In this document: positions 41,796 through 52,959 of the stretch, one piece after another
Position numbering within the stretch: the stretch's first letter is position 1
How the letters are laid out: each line of letters opens with the position of its first letter
Assembly (NCBI GenBank): GCA_963556195.1
Contig: OY744525.1
Coordinates: forward strand, 28,862,269 to 28,926,268
DNA from: Sepiola atlantica
Lineage: Eukaryota > Mollusca > Cephalopoda > Sepiida > Sepiolidae
Direction of reading: 5' to 3'
Length of the DNA: 64,000 bases
Translations under genes and position numbers: made by a program
The notes under the pieces: model-generated
What the model was told of the DNA's origin: nothing
Seen by the model: only the letters and a program-made list of their open reading frames with translations
Database searches by the model: none

Positions 41796-43373
41796 TTATC
41801 GGTCTATTTTCTCGAATGGTTTGGTTATTCTGACTGAATTTGTTAGCACACAATATCTCTTTAATGTATATTTAATTACATATTTAATGGATTTTACAGA
41901 AGTGCATATTTCTACATTTAAGTGACAATTAAATAACTTCAAGAGAGTCATGTTGTAAGGTACAACCCATTTGGAAGTTATAGGTTCATTTCTACCTTCT
42001 TTATAGCCTTGATGACCTCCCATTTCTGGTGACCTTCGCCTATAAATAGAGTAGGAATCATATCCACATCTTGTTTCATCACTATATGGTTTTGGGTACC
42101 TCTTTGAACAGCTCCCATTTTTCCAGCACAGAGATGTACTGTTGCAGTTTTGTCCATGTATCATATGCGTCAATACCAATTCATGTCCTTCTGGATCTTC
42201 GACTTTATTTGGTATTTCAGCTTGAACAAAATCATCATAATTCTGGGGTCTGGGTTTAGATTCTTCTTCCATCCATAGCAGGCAATGTAGGTGTGGTAAA
42301 CCTCTTTTCTGGTATTCAACACTTATAACGTAGGCAATACAATTACCCAACAGACCTTGTGTTCCTGTTAAATATTTAATGAAAAGTTTTCTTTTTAAAT
42401 CAAAAATTCTTGCAATTATGTCCGGTCGATCGTGAGGAAATTGGTTCTCAATGAGATTATCCTTAATCTCAGGCCAATTTGGATTGCATGTCATTGTGAT
42501 GAAGTAAGTTGCAGTCCCATATTTTCTAACATACATCATAGCATCTTGACATCTCTCCATCATATATCGTGGACCACCAACAAATGTTGATGACAAAATA
42601 ACTTTTCTGCCTATGTTACTAAGATCATCATTATCATGTAACGCATCGACAAAACCTCTGTATGTTGTAGATCTAAGAGAGGCTTGATTCAATCTAATGT
42701 AGTTCAAACGATCTACTTCAATTTTTCCTGCCATATCCACAACATACTGCTGAAACAATCTCCCACCTCTTAATATTTGGCTAAATTCATCATCACGGAT
42801 CATAATGCGGTAGGCATAATAACGCATAGCAGTTAATTTTCGGTTATTTGTCATTGTCATCTCGGGATGCCAGCCATCCTAACCATCAGGGAAAAACAGT
42901 ACATACTGTAGTGGATCATATGATCGATGATATTCCGATATTGTCTGAAGCTGTCCACCTTTTTCTCTCAATATTATGTGGCGTGATGTTGTTTGCTGTT
43001 CATTGTTATTTTGAATAATAATTCCTACTTCATTAAAAATCTGATTATTGTATCACCTTTCATGCTCATTAATCGGTTTCCTCGTAGGATCTATAACAAT
43101 AACTGCATTAGGTATGTTGTATATCATGTCCTTAGTTTGTTGAAATGCAGTCACATAGATATTAGCACGTCTTAGAATATACTCAATATTTTCTATGATA
43201 TTCCGACGTAACTCAATGTTCTGGTACATATTCATCCGAACATCAATACTATATTCTTTGTCAAGAAAGTATATCTGAATAAACTGAGCTTGATTGTCTG
43301 GCTCAGGTAATAATGATCCAATATAGTGATGAATCTGCCCTTGAATAACTATAGATGGATTCCAAACGAGCAC
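41796..43373 (-). pseudogene. Helitron replication initiator (Rep), central part with HUH domain
   Basis: One continuous minus-strand frame of ~526 codons with only two premature stops (43055-43053, and ~42893 upstream of the longest ORF). It reads a NPSIVIQGQIHHYIGSLLPE block (Helitron-like N-terminal domain, 43360-43300), then HIILREKGGQLQTISEYHR and YDPLQYVLFFPDG. The Rep core follows: GGPRYMMERCQDAMM, YFITMTCNPNWPEI, the HUH motif RGLPHLHCLLW (~42300), PYSDETRCGYDSYSIYRRR, and the paired-tyrosine motif YVIKYTLK (~41880). HUH histidines coordinate metal and the tyrosines nick and join DNA during rolling-circle transposition (family knowledge). The C-terminal PIF1-type helicase expected of a full Helitron is absent; the frame stops at 41796. 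Hence truncated and inactive, but only lightly mutated. Confidence 0.88.
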
Positions 43374-43923
43374 TTCTCTGTCTGTCTGTCTGTCTGTCCG
43401 TCCTGGGGAATTTTTGTAAACAGGAGAGAGGGGGGGGGTCTCGGGTAATTAAGATTTAATTAATTAAGCTTTTCGAGTCAGCGTTCATAATATTTTTATA
43501 CATGTAGAATTAGGAAACTTTTATTAATTAATTAAATTTACATTAGATAACTTTAAATAACCTTATTAGATTGGAGTAGAAAGAAATTTCAAGTCGAGGC
43601 GGCGATTAGAAGTGAAAACGTGGCAAGAATCACATTAAAATTAATAGATTTCAACGGCCTTTTATACCCTTAGTAAACGTCGTTTAGACATTAGACGGGC
43701 TTCCTCATTTACATAATACATTCCTTTTAACCTTCCATTAAATTCAGATTTACAAATATACACTTATAACTGCTATTATCAAGTTTCCATATGTATTCAC
43801 AATACGTTCCAGTAAGGTGATATTAATAAAACTTATTAATACAATTAATTAAAGCCATTTTCTCATTTTCTCAGCGTGTTTTCTCAACCATACTTGCAAT
43901 CGCGATTATTGTTAAAATTTCAA

Positions 43924-44121
43924 GTCTTTCTCGGCCTTTTGGCTAAGATCAAAGTGTAGTATCTGTTCCGATGAATACTGAACCACATAGACTGGTATTG
44001 TCTTGGCTTTCGGGTCTTCACTGCTATTGTCTTGGCCTTCGGGTCTTCATTTACGCCGGTCTACGGGACTGTCCTGTGCAGTTCTAGGAGGTCCACCCTC
44101 CCAGGCTTCGCCTCCCCTCTT
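43924..44121 (+). mobile_element. U2-snRNA-headed SINE, type A, 3'-truncated copy
   Basis: Best preserved head: CTTTCTCGGCCTTTTGGCTA then AGATCAAAGTGTAGTATCTG, nearly identical to invertebrate U2 snRNA 5' end. It continues with ACTGGTATTGTCTTGGC (an internal 24-bp duplication 'TTGTCTTGG(C/C)TTTCGGGTCTTCA' type), GGTCCACCCTCCCAGGC, then breaks off at CTCCCCTCTTTAG. It lacks the U2 3' region, so it is not a functional U2 gene. Confidence 0.8.
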
Positions 44122-44410
44122 TAGTGACGTCATTGTGAGAGGATTTTTTTCACAGTTTTCATTCATTATTTACATTACAATGTTAAGAGAATGTTTTCTA
44201 CTAAATGTTAAAAGTAAACAAGGCATATCCGAGCTATTAGTAAATCGGTGACCATTCAGGAAAACTAAATTGCTGACTCATACTTCCGGTTTATCCGGTA
44301 GTGACGTCATCGTGAGAGGATTTTTTCACAGTTTTCATTCATTATTTACATTACGTTGTACCGAGAATGTTTTTTACTATAAGTTAAAAGTAAACAAGGC
44401 ATATCCGATT
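44121..44410. repeat. 177-bp tandem duplication
   Basis: GTGACGTCATTGTGAGAGGA at 44124 recurs at 44301 (GTGACGTCATCGTGAGAGG), and both units run to AAACAAGGCATATCCGA. Confidence 0.88.
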
Positions 44411-44439
44411 CCGTGTTGTGGCTTGATTTCTTTGCAACC

Positions 44440-44844
44440 AAAAGATGTCATTTGAAACAGGCTATTATATTGTCTCAGATGCCTTCTGAAGTGGCGAGCC
44501 TCTTCACCTTGATCAGCATATAAATAATAGAGTTCATGTGGCAACTTGTGCAACTTTGGCAATCTAACCTTGCCATTCATGCAACAAAAATGTGAAGTTT
44601 CTCCAACAAAAAGTTTTGCTTTACAATGAGAACATAGCTTATTCAAATTTCCAACATTTCCCTGTAAGTTTGCTCTGCGCTGTAAATTATATTGACTATT
44701 TCGCAAAGCAAGTATGTTGTTTATTTCCACAACATTCTCGTCACCTCGGTTTCGTTCATCTCTTATTCTTTGGCTACTCAGTCTCTCTTCACGTACATAC
44801 GCACACAAATCCATAATTGCAATACGTTTATGCATCTCGCCCAA
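44440..44844 (-). pseudogene. Helitron Rep N-terminal zinc-finger part
   Basis: Minus-strand frame from the ATG at 44844, separated from the rest of the Helitron gene by the nested insertion. It has a zinc-finger-like segment LCSHCKAKLFVGETSHFCC followed by MNGKVRLPKLHKLPHEL, then FRRHLRQYNSLFQMTSFGC. 'C..C..L...E......CC..GKV' followed by 'YNS.F...S.G' is the usual order at the N-terminus of Helitron Reps (family knowledge). The last ~20 codons of the open frame (44439-44377) come from the insertion. The true gene start may lie further upstream. Confidence 0.8.
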
Positions 44845-45109
44845 TTTTCGTTAGTTATACCCTTAAATCAATGGTTAATTAAGTTCACAAGTAATAAAAA
44901 AAAACTGTGCCCCAGACAGAGGGGATCGTCTGTTGCGCGTCCTGATTATTAAACACAACACTCTTTTTAATTGTGACTGTTTGTTTATCGCTTCATTCGT
45001 CTTTCTTTAGCGATAATCAACACGTTCATTTACGGTTTATTGATGATGTTCTTTAAAACTTTAATGGACACATAACACGTAGAATTCACACGTATTTATC
45101 ATTACGATC

Positions 45110-45315
45110 AGTTAATTAGCTGCTCTGGTGCCCCCCTCGTCGTAAGTTCACTAGACCAACTCGACAATCGACTAAATCCCACCCATTCACTGTAGCAGTC
45201 CACAGATGCCGGAGAGCTTTCTACTCAAATAGCTTCTTTCCTCGTGCTGGAGGGCCTCTGGAACTCCCTCCCTGTCCCCTGTTTCCCCGACGGTACTGAC
45301 GTGCAGGTACGATAG
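45110..45315 (+). pseudogene. LINE ORF2 C-terminal fragment
   Basis: Reading ELAALVPPSRRKFTRPTRQS, then HPFTVAVHRC and SFFPRAGGLWNSLPV.CFPDG (45170-45290). 'SFFPRTaxLWNSLPxxxFP' is a recurrent C-terminal block of Jockey/CR1-type ORF2 (family knowledge). Only ~65 codons remain; no RT nearby in the same orientation. Confidence 0.65.
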
Positions 45316-46188
45316 ATGATGTTTGACATGATGTAACGAGATTTACCCGGAGTAATCAGAAAATGCAGGATAGTGAATAAGAATGATGACCTAGATTGTA
45401 ACGGGATGTAGTTGAGAGATGTGGGTAGACGTCGCGTTTGGAATCCGACTGTGATTGTTTTGATAATTGCAAGGTTGAGATTAAAATTGAAATTGTAAAT
45501 ATTATATAGTTTTTATTTGGAAGTATGTTGACTGAGCAATGTATTAATAAATAATTGCATAGTTACGTGAGCGATCGAGAATAAGAACCATTAAAGCAAG
45601 TCACGAGACTAAACAGCGAATATGTTCATTCGACGAGGAATTGAAACATGGAACAGTCTACGAAAACTTAATAATACCAAAATAAAATAAGAGATTACAT
45701 TTTCTCTTGAATCTTCGATGGTAAGCCAATGTGCGAGGGAAAGATGCCAAAAGAAATACGAGAATTCTCTCACGGAAGAAAAGAGTAAGTCTTTCGCTAG
45801 TTCATCAAACATAACGAGTGGAACGGGAGACGTCGTTTTCTCATTACGATTTTATTTCGTATATTAAGCATCAGCTTAAAATCAAAATCGGGCTAACCAT
45901 AATAGTACAAAATATTTCCCAGAAAATCGTTTACATTAGCTTAATAAATGACTTTAAACTTTAAATGTATAACTTTTAATTGTTCTCCAGGTGATCAGTC
46001 AAAATTGTACTGACGTCAATATATCCGTATCATTATGGGAAAGAAAACTGTGTAAATACCAATTAACATATTTTCATAGTCCTCAATAAATCTAATAAAA
46101 GTAAATAAATATTATAAATAACTAGATGAATTAAATTTATTCCCCGAAAATAAGTTTTGCACAACTCTTATGTCATCTTAAGAAGATT
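45316..46188. other. Unassigned sequence
   Basis: Nothing recognised. Confidence 0.3.
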
Positions 46189-46189
46189 A

Positions 46190-46665
46190 GAATCAAGATA
46201 TAACGATATTAACACTTATGTTTAGAATCATTATTTCAAGTTTGATCAAAATCCATTGCATGATTTTGATTTCGGAAAATGCCTAAAATTTAAAGAAGTT
46301 TCAGAAGAAATTAAACTTCAAAGAATCTTGCTTCATTTATATCTAATAACATTCAATGCATATCTGATATATTTGAAATTTCAAATAGGAGAGTGTGCCA
46401 ATATTGTGCATTCTAAAAACCCTTTTAAATACTCCAAAAAAACTGCCATTTGAGGAACATTTATCAATTGATATCTAATACCGATTGTAAATTTTTTATA
46501 AATATCTGAATTCAAACAAACAGTTTCGATCTACGTCTGGCCTTTTTTTCATAACACAAAATAAATGAATTTAGACTCTATTTGGACCCCTTACGCTGAG
46601 CAGCTGTGTTCCAAAATTCATAAAGATCGGTTAATTAGTTTCGAAGTGAATCCTGTAGATACAAA
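46190..46665 (+). repeat. Dispersed repeat R1, copy 2
   Basis: Shares TTTGATCAAAATCCATTGCA, GAGTGTGCCAATATTGTGCA, TTTGAGGAACATTTATCAAT and GCAGCTGTGTTCCAAAATT with 58730-59240; the upstream part is also shared with 17315-17635. The 65- and 82-codon frames are by-products. Confidence 0.65.
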
Positions 46666-47040
46666 TATGGTAGTTGCCACTTCTTTACAGAAGAAGGTCA
46701 TCCCTACAAAGATTGCAATGTCCGGATGTTGTCATGCATATTGTTCAGCATGCCCGATTTATTTTTGCAAGTCTTTATTGCCGTGGGTCTTGGAGGGATA
46801 TCTGTATATGTAGATGGCCATGCTCTGCGTTTGTAAAACACGCAGAGCATGCTCCCCTTCTACAAAGTCTGGTTTCAGTGAGAAGCCGAAGCAAAATAAT
46901 TGAGAGACGATGTAGAGCGCAGGTTTTATATCAGAGTTTCCATCAAGTGATGACCTAAAACAAATCTACCGTCCATTCTCGCCGAGTAAGGTAGCATTGC
47001 GCCTGGGTATTATATTAGGTATTTCTAAGCCCCCGCTAAC
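46666..47040. other. Unassigned sequence with a short hairpin
   Basis: CCATGCTCTGCGTTTGTAAA meets its inverse (ACACGCAGAGCATG) at 46815-46851; nothing else. Confidence 0.35.
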
Positions 47041-47041
47041 A

Positions 47042-47130
<89 letters not shown>

Positions 47131-47154
47131 GAGAGAGAGAGACAGAGAGAGAGA
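47041..47154. repeat. (TA)n/(GA)n compound microsatellite
   Basis: About 43 TA then GA/GACAGA units. Confidence 0.97.
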
Positions 47155-47256
47155 AATAGAAAGTAAGATAATACTTTAAAGATATAAGTAATATCTTTAG
47201 CCAGTAGACTATCAGGATAAACACAAAGCTCAATATAGTGTATAGAGCAATGATAT

Positions 47257-47920
47257 TTATTAAATGACATAATAAAATGATAAATTAATCAGATTTTATT
47301 AAAGTTTAAACACAAGGGGTGAAACTGTGTCCTTTCTTTCTATATATACGTAATACCAGGAAGTTATGGTTTGCAAAACACCTACTATCAGCTCCTAAGA
47401 ACCCTTAATTGGACATTATAATATTCAACACCAAGTAAGTCTCCTGAACTTTATGTGTGATTTCGCTTCTTCTATGGTTTTATTAGTAATTTGCATACAC
47501 CCTGAATACACTCTTCACTGTCATCTAATGCATCGATAACAAGCAAATTTCCTCCCCATGGATAACTTTCTCGTTTTATGACTACCAATCACCACCTGGA
47601 TTGTTTTATAATCGATTTCTTTGAAATTTTTTTGTAATTATCTTAAACTCTGTGACTTGGATGGACTGTATAAGTTTAACAAAAATGTGATTTTTTGATC
47701 GATATATTTGATGTTTTATATGAATGATTATGTATTTTAAATATATTTTTATGTTTTCAAAGCTTAATTTCTATTACTTGCACTAATGTCATTGCGGTAA
47801 TGTTTTCTGAGGAGAGGATTTTCATTGAAAACTCATGAGTTAAGGACGCAATATCACTCCTTATTTTTGAACTTTCATAAAATCTGATTAATGTCTCATT
47901 TTATTAAGTCATTAAATTAT

Positions 47921-47925
<5 letters not shown>
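47257..47925. repeat. Dispersed repeat R2 as a large inverted pair
   Basis: 47257-47307 (TGACATAATAAAATGATAAA, CAGATTTTATTAAAGTTTAA) is the inverse of 47868-47920. The right part (47758-47920) as a whole is the inverse of 30218-30400. Between them ~460 bp are unassigned. Confidence 0.65.

Positions 47926-47926
<1 letters not shown>

Positions 47927-47970
<44 letters not shown>
47927..47970. repeat. (TA)n microsatellite
   Basis: TA run next to the Penelope-like relic. Confidence 0.95.
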
Positions 47971-47975
<5 letters not shown>

Positions 47976-47991
47976 ATATATTAGATATATA

Positions 47992-48556
47992 AGCGACAAC
48001 TTATGTCTAGATAACCATTCGATAGATCCTTTCAATAGTCCGAATCAGAATCTTAGTTTTAGAGTACAGGTACAGACACCGTGTTAGTATTATAGAATGT
48101 TTTTGTCAAGAAGATTGACGATGCATTTGTCTGATACTAGCGCCATAGCTCAACACTTAACTAACGACTATTTCTGCCTCCGATCGGAATTCAGAAAACT
48201 TCTAGTAGAAAATACCAAAATCTTAGAATATAGTACTAACGAAAAACAACTCCATATATTAGAAGCCCTATATATAAAAAAAAAAATTAACAGAATAAAC
48301 TTTAATACCAGTAATAATATACTACAATGTCTATAACCCTAACAGTAGTTTTGTACTTATTACATTATTCTCACAAAAAACATCTATAATACTTATACAT
48401 GATATGTACCTGATTATCCTCATTTCCCTGAAGATGGACCCGGATGGGTCTGAAAGTACTTAAGACACAAATCAAAACTATTCTCCTCCGAAATGAACAT
48501 TCTGATTCGGACTATTGAAAGGATCTACCAAAGGATATCCAGACATAAGTTGTCTC
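47992..48556 (+). mobile_element. Penelope-like element 3' relic between inverted repeats
   Basis: Outer arms 47992-48051 and 48499-48556 are imperfect inverse copies (ATTCTGATTCGGACTATTGA in the right arm). Inside lies a C-terminal coding relic (48097-48336). After it comes CCCTGAAGATGGACCCGGAT followed by GGGTCTGAAAGTACTT: a CTGANGA strand, a GACCC/GGGTC hairpin, GAAA, and the palindrome AGTACT. Penelope-like elements are known to carry hammerhead-type motifs in their terminal repeats; here stem I is not evident, so this is at best a degenerate one. Confidence 0.6.
48097..48336 (+). pseudogene. Penelope-like polyprotein C-terminal fragment
   Basis: A 79-codon frame reading FLSRRLTMHLSDTSAIAQHL ... 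then ILEYSTNEKQLHILEALYIK and KKINRINFN. 'ILE.....LRILEALYIKKxxPxLN' is the characteristic end of the GIY-YIG endonuclease region in Penelope-like elements (family knowledge). The RT and the GIY-YIG core itself are missing. Confidence 0.6.
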
Positions 48557-48597
48557 TTATATTCAACAATACTTGCCTGCAAGAAAAAATGCTGCCT

Positions 48598-48654
<57 letters not shown>

Positions 48655-48669
48655 TATATATATATATCC
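48598..48669. repeat. (TA)n microsatellite
   Basis: TA run with one AAATA break. Confidence 0.97.
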
Positions 48670-49572
48670 CTTGAATAATGATATATAAGCTTATAAACAT
48701 ACAAATTCATATAAAGATAATAAAAAATGACTTGGTTAAATTGAATTTAAATATAATTCGTAAAATATCGTTTCCTTTTTCTTATATAGAATAGATTATA
48801 TATTTTAAGTCGAAAAATGAACTAATTTTAGTTATGAATAAAACACCATAGAACCAATTTTTTCTTTTCATTTTAATAATACAAAAATATACAGTTGATT
48901 TTATGAGCATTGTTTATAGAACTTTCTTTGATGGTATTAAAGTTCATCGCATTTTCAATACATATATTATTGTATCAAATGTCGACTGACTTTCATTTTT
49001 AATTGAAAACATAATTATTAATTTTGTAATACGATCAAAAACTTATTTGAAAAATAAAACATTTTGTTTCATACACATAAATTTATAGTTTAATTACTGG
49101 TGAAGAAATATATTTCCGTATTTTCTATCTGGTTTCAAATAAAATTTTGTCGTAAAAATTTATAGCAAAAATTATGAAAAGATGTGCCCCATTTTAAAAG
49201 TTAATTCAGTTAATTAAAAAAAAGACACAATAAAAAGTGGACTTTCTCTAACCCTTTCGCTCTCGCGTAAGATGTTTATTTTCTCTTTATCATATTAATT
49301 ATTTGTTCTAGTTATATTTTGTTTTATTTATAATGTACTGTTGCAATCTGCAATTTTGGGGTAATAAAAAAGGTAATATCTTACTGGAGATCATGTTGTT
49401 GTTGTTCAAAAATTATATTTCCAACAATTTTAGTGTACAACCCTAGCAAAAACTCCGCTTGTCAAATAAGATTTGTTATAGTCTTGTTATAGTCTGAGTA
49501 AAAAAGTTTGAAAGTTCTGCAGACAATGAACTCCTTGAACATTCAATGAAGTGAACAAATTTTGATATTTAC
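48670..49572. other. Unassigned AT-rich sequence
   Basis: Nothing recognised; may be intron if the exon at 49573-49734 is real. Confidence 0.3.
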
Positions 49573-49734
49573 CTGCGGATTCATAAAGCGTGGAGAGTGT
49601 TGTTAAAGAAATAACCGAAGCTTCACAAATTCTATATCGACAAGTTACGAGGCACAAGCAGATTCTAACTGAATCATTGTGACATAAAATAAAGCCTACA
49701 TTTACTTCATAGATACACATCGAACAATTTAGTT
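49573..49734 (-). CDS. Candidate symmetric cysteine-rich exon of an unknown gene
   Basis: On the minus strand, a 162-nt open segment is bounded by a good acceptor (ATGTTCTTATTATAG|AAC) and a good donor (TCCGCAG|GTAAAT). Given the single open frame, both introns would be phase 1, so the exon is symmetric (1-1), the form typical of shuffled extracellular modules (known). It codes ~54 residues with seven cysteines, reading NCSMCIYEVNVGFILC ... RICLCLVTCRYRIC, and one NCS glycosylation-type site. I do not recognise the domain. Composition is not repeat-like. Chance cannot be excluded without neighbouring exons or transcripts. Confidence 0.38.
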
Positions 49735-49892
49735 CTATAATAAGAACATTGTATACAGTAAAGTAGGTTTTAGTGCGATGGACAATGCGAATTTGCAAAA
49801 TTTAGTCGATAATTTCTGTATAGTCGTATGATACATATTAGCCCGCCTATTTTTTTAAAAAAGAAACGAGAACTGTAAAATTCTTATTCAGT
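49735..49892. other. Unassigned sequence between candidate exon and minisatellite
   Basis: Nothing recognised. Confidence 0.3.
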
Positions 49893-52196
49893 GATTAGCC
49901 CTTTTCTAATATTTTACAACGTTTACAATTAGCCCTTTTCTAATATTTTACAACGTTTACAATTAGCCCTTTTCTAATATTTTACAACGTTTACAATTAG
50001 CCCTTTTCTAATATTTTACAACGTTTACAATTAGCACTTTTCTAATATTTTACAACGTTTACAATTAGCCCTTTTCTAATATTTTACAACGTTTACAATT
50101 AGCCCTTTTCTAATATTTTACAACGTTTACAATTAGCCCTTTTCTAATATTTTACAACGTTTACAATTAGCCCTTTTCTAATATTTTACAACGTTTACAA
50201 TTAGCCCTTTTCTAATATTTTACAACGTTTACAATTAGCCCTTTTCTAATATTTTACAACGTTTACAATTAGCCTTTTTCTAATATTTTACAACGTTTAC
50301 AATTAGCCCTTTTCTAATATTTTACAACGTTTACAATTAGCACTTTTCTAATATTTTACAACGTTTACAATTAGCCCTTTTCTAATATTTTACAACGTTT
50401 ACAATTAGCCCTTTTCTAATATTTTACAACGTTTACAATTAGCCCTTTTCTAATATTTTACAACGTTTACAATTAGCCCTTTTTAATATTTTACAACGTT
50501 TACAATTAGCCTTTTTCTAATATTTTACAACGTTTACAATTAGCCCTTTTCTAATATTTTACAACGTTTACAATTAGCACTTTTCTAATATTTTACAACG
50601 TTTACAATTAGCCCTTTTCTAATATTTTACAACGTTTACAATTAGCCCTTTTCTAATATTTTACAACGTTTACAATTAGCCCTTTTCTAATATTTTACAA
50701 CGTTTACAATTAGCCCTTTTCTAATATTTTACAACGTTTACAATTAGCCCTTTTTAATATTTTACAACGTTTACAATTAGCCTTTTTCTAATATTTTACA
50801 ACGTTTACAATTAGCCCTTTTCTAATATTTTACAACGTTTACAATTAGCACTTTTCTAATATTTTACAACGTTTACAATTAGCCCTTTTCTAATATTTTA
50901 CAACGTTTACAATTAGCCTTTTTCTAATATTTTACAACGTTTACAATTAGCCTTTTTCTAATATCTTACAACGTTTACAATTAGCCCTTTTCTAATATTT
51001 TACAACGTTTACAATTAGCCCTTTTCTAATATTTTACAACGTTTACAATTATCCCTTTTCTAATATTTTACAACGTTTACAATTAGCCCTTTTTAATATT
51101 TTACAACGTTTACAGTTAGCCCTTTTCTAATATTTTACAACGTTTACAATTAGCCTTTTTCTAATATTTTAGAACCTTTACAATTAGCCATTTTCTAATA
51201 TTTTACAACGTTTACAATTAGCCCTTTTCTAATATTTTACAACGTTTACAATTAGCCCTTTTCTAATATTTTACAACGTTTACAATTAGCCCTTTTCTAA
51301 TATTTTACAACGTTTACAATTAGCCATTTTCTAATATTTTACAACGTTTACAATTAGCCCTTTTCTAATATTTTACAACGTTTACAATTAGCCCTTTTCT
51401 AATATTTTACAACGTTTACAATTAGCCCTTTTCTAATATTTTACAACGTTTACAATTAGCCCTTTTCTAATATTTTACAACGTTTACAATTAGCCCTTTT
51501 TAATATTTTACAACGTTTACAATTAGCCTTATTCTAATATTTTACAACGTTTACAATTAGCCCTTTTCTAATATTTTACAACGTTTACAATTAGCACTTT
51601 TCTAATATTTTACAACGTTTACAATTCGCCCTTTTCTAATATTTTACAACGTTTACAATTAGCCTTTTTCTAATATTTTACAACGTTTACAATTAGCCTT
51701 TTTCTAATATCTTACAACGTTTACAATTAGCCCTTTTCTAATATTTTACAACGTTTACAATTAGCCCTTTTCTAATATTTTACAACGTTTACAATTATCC
51801 CTTTTCTAATATTTTACAACGTTTACAATTAGCCCTTTTTAATATTTTACAACGTTTACAGTTAGCCCTTTTCTAATATTTTACAACGTTTACAATTAGC
51901 CTTTTTCTAATATTTTACAACGTTTACAATTAGCCCTTTTCTAATATTTTACAACGTTTACAATTAGCCCTTTTTAATATTTTACAACGTTTACAGTTAG
52001 CCCTTTTCTAATATTTTACAACGTTTACAATTAGCCCTTTTCTAATATTTTACAACGTTTACAATTAGCCCTTTTCTAATATTTTACAACGTTTACAATT
52101 AGCCCTTTTCTAATATTTTACAACGTTTACAATTAGCCCTTTTCTAATATTTTACAACGTTTACAATTAGCCATTTTCTAATATCTTACGTTTACA
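49893..52196. repeat. 34-bp minisatellite, ~67 copies, with higher-order structure
   Basis: Unit: TTAGCCCTTTTCTAATATTT + TACAACGTTTACAA, period exactly 34 except for 32-bp variants lacking 'TC' (CCCTTTTTAATA). Variant units (CACTTTT, CCTTTTT, CCATTTT, ATCTTAC, ATCCC) recur in the same order. Rare markers repeat at 746 bp: ATATCTTACA at 50961 and 51707, and ATTATCCC at 51051 and 51797. 746 = 21 x 34 + 32, i.e. 22 units with one short. Copies are almost identical, so the array is young or being homogenised. Confidence 0.97.
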
Positions 52197-52199
52197 TTT

Positions 52200-52959
52200 C
52201 TAGTTTATTAAATCTAGTAAAATGGCATATTTTGTTCGTGATGATTTATACTGAGAATTCTGGTTTTCTTACATTTTTAATTCATTGTATCGAATAAAGA
52301 TGTCTATTTCTATCGTAATTTATTATTGAAATAGCGACATTTTGCATTTAGTTTTTCAACAATTGTTAAATATTGGACAAGTAGATGAACTAGTGTATAT
52401 TCTAGTTATGGCTGAGTTTACGAATGCTTCAAGAATAACAGGAAATGTGACAGGCGAAGGGTCAGAAGAGATCAACACGCTGAGCACAGGGTGCAGGGTG
52501 CAATTATTTAAGCCGTTAGAATATATTATTTAGCATATATGACGTTACATGGCATATATGACGTTACATGGCTCTGAGAGAGACGGTGATAGCAATAAAG
52601 GCAGTCCGGAGTAGCACGCGGCGCATTCAGGCCTGGAGATGATATGGGATCACAACATATGATTAGACAGTGAATATCTCCCTATCTGTCTTTCTGTCTG
52701 TTTGTCTGTCTCTCTTTCTCTCTCTGTATCTCTAGACTGGTCACTGATTTGAAACGAACATCAAGTTGAATAAATGCCCTCTATTTCATCAGTTTTGAAT
52801 CTAGCTTGTCCTTTTGCAAGTATAAATAATGTATTTGATTACAGGACGGCAGGAAGGATCACACAGAAGCCCACACAAAGAGAACATCCAACAACAAGAT
52901 ATGGATAACAATTTGTGAATTTCATTATTTTTGTATTGATTTCGACAACTTGCCTGTAG
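52200..52959. other. Unassigned sequence
   Basis: Contains a 21-bp duplication (ATATATGACGTTACATGGC at 52534 and 52553) and a C/T-rich microsatellite (52680-52735). Possible intron or upstream region if the next ORF is an exon. Confidence 0.3.

Larger units (their letters stand above)
43370..44440. mobile_element. Nested ~1.07-kb insertion inside the Helitron gene
   Basis: The Helitron frame is collinear on both sides (44844-44440 and 43373-41796) with only a few residues missing, so this segment is an insertion. Content: (TGTC)n at 43376-43396, a G-run, ~480 bp of unassigned AT-rich DNA, a truncated U2-SINE (43924-44121) and a 177-bp tandem duplication (44121-44410). A target duplication was not found. 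Confidence 0.6.

Noticed and set aside
43924..43975. Functional U2 snRNA gene
   Set aside because: Only the first ~50 nt are U2; the Sm site and 3' stem-loops are missing and the SINE body follows.
44235..44275. AATCGGTGACCATTCAGGAA resembling 5S rRNA box C
   Set aside because: Only ~20 nt match and the flanks do not follow 5S; likely coincidence or a tiny fragment.
48525..48710. [10 protein letters not shown] ORFs here and at many other places
   Set aside because: Translations of (TA)n microsatellites.
49893..52196. CRISPR-like regular array
   Set aside because: Units are contiguous 34-bp tandem repeats with no unique spacers; a minisatellite in eukaryotic DNA.
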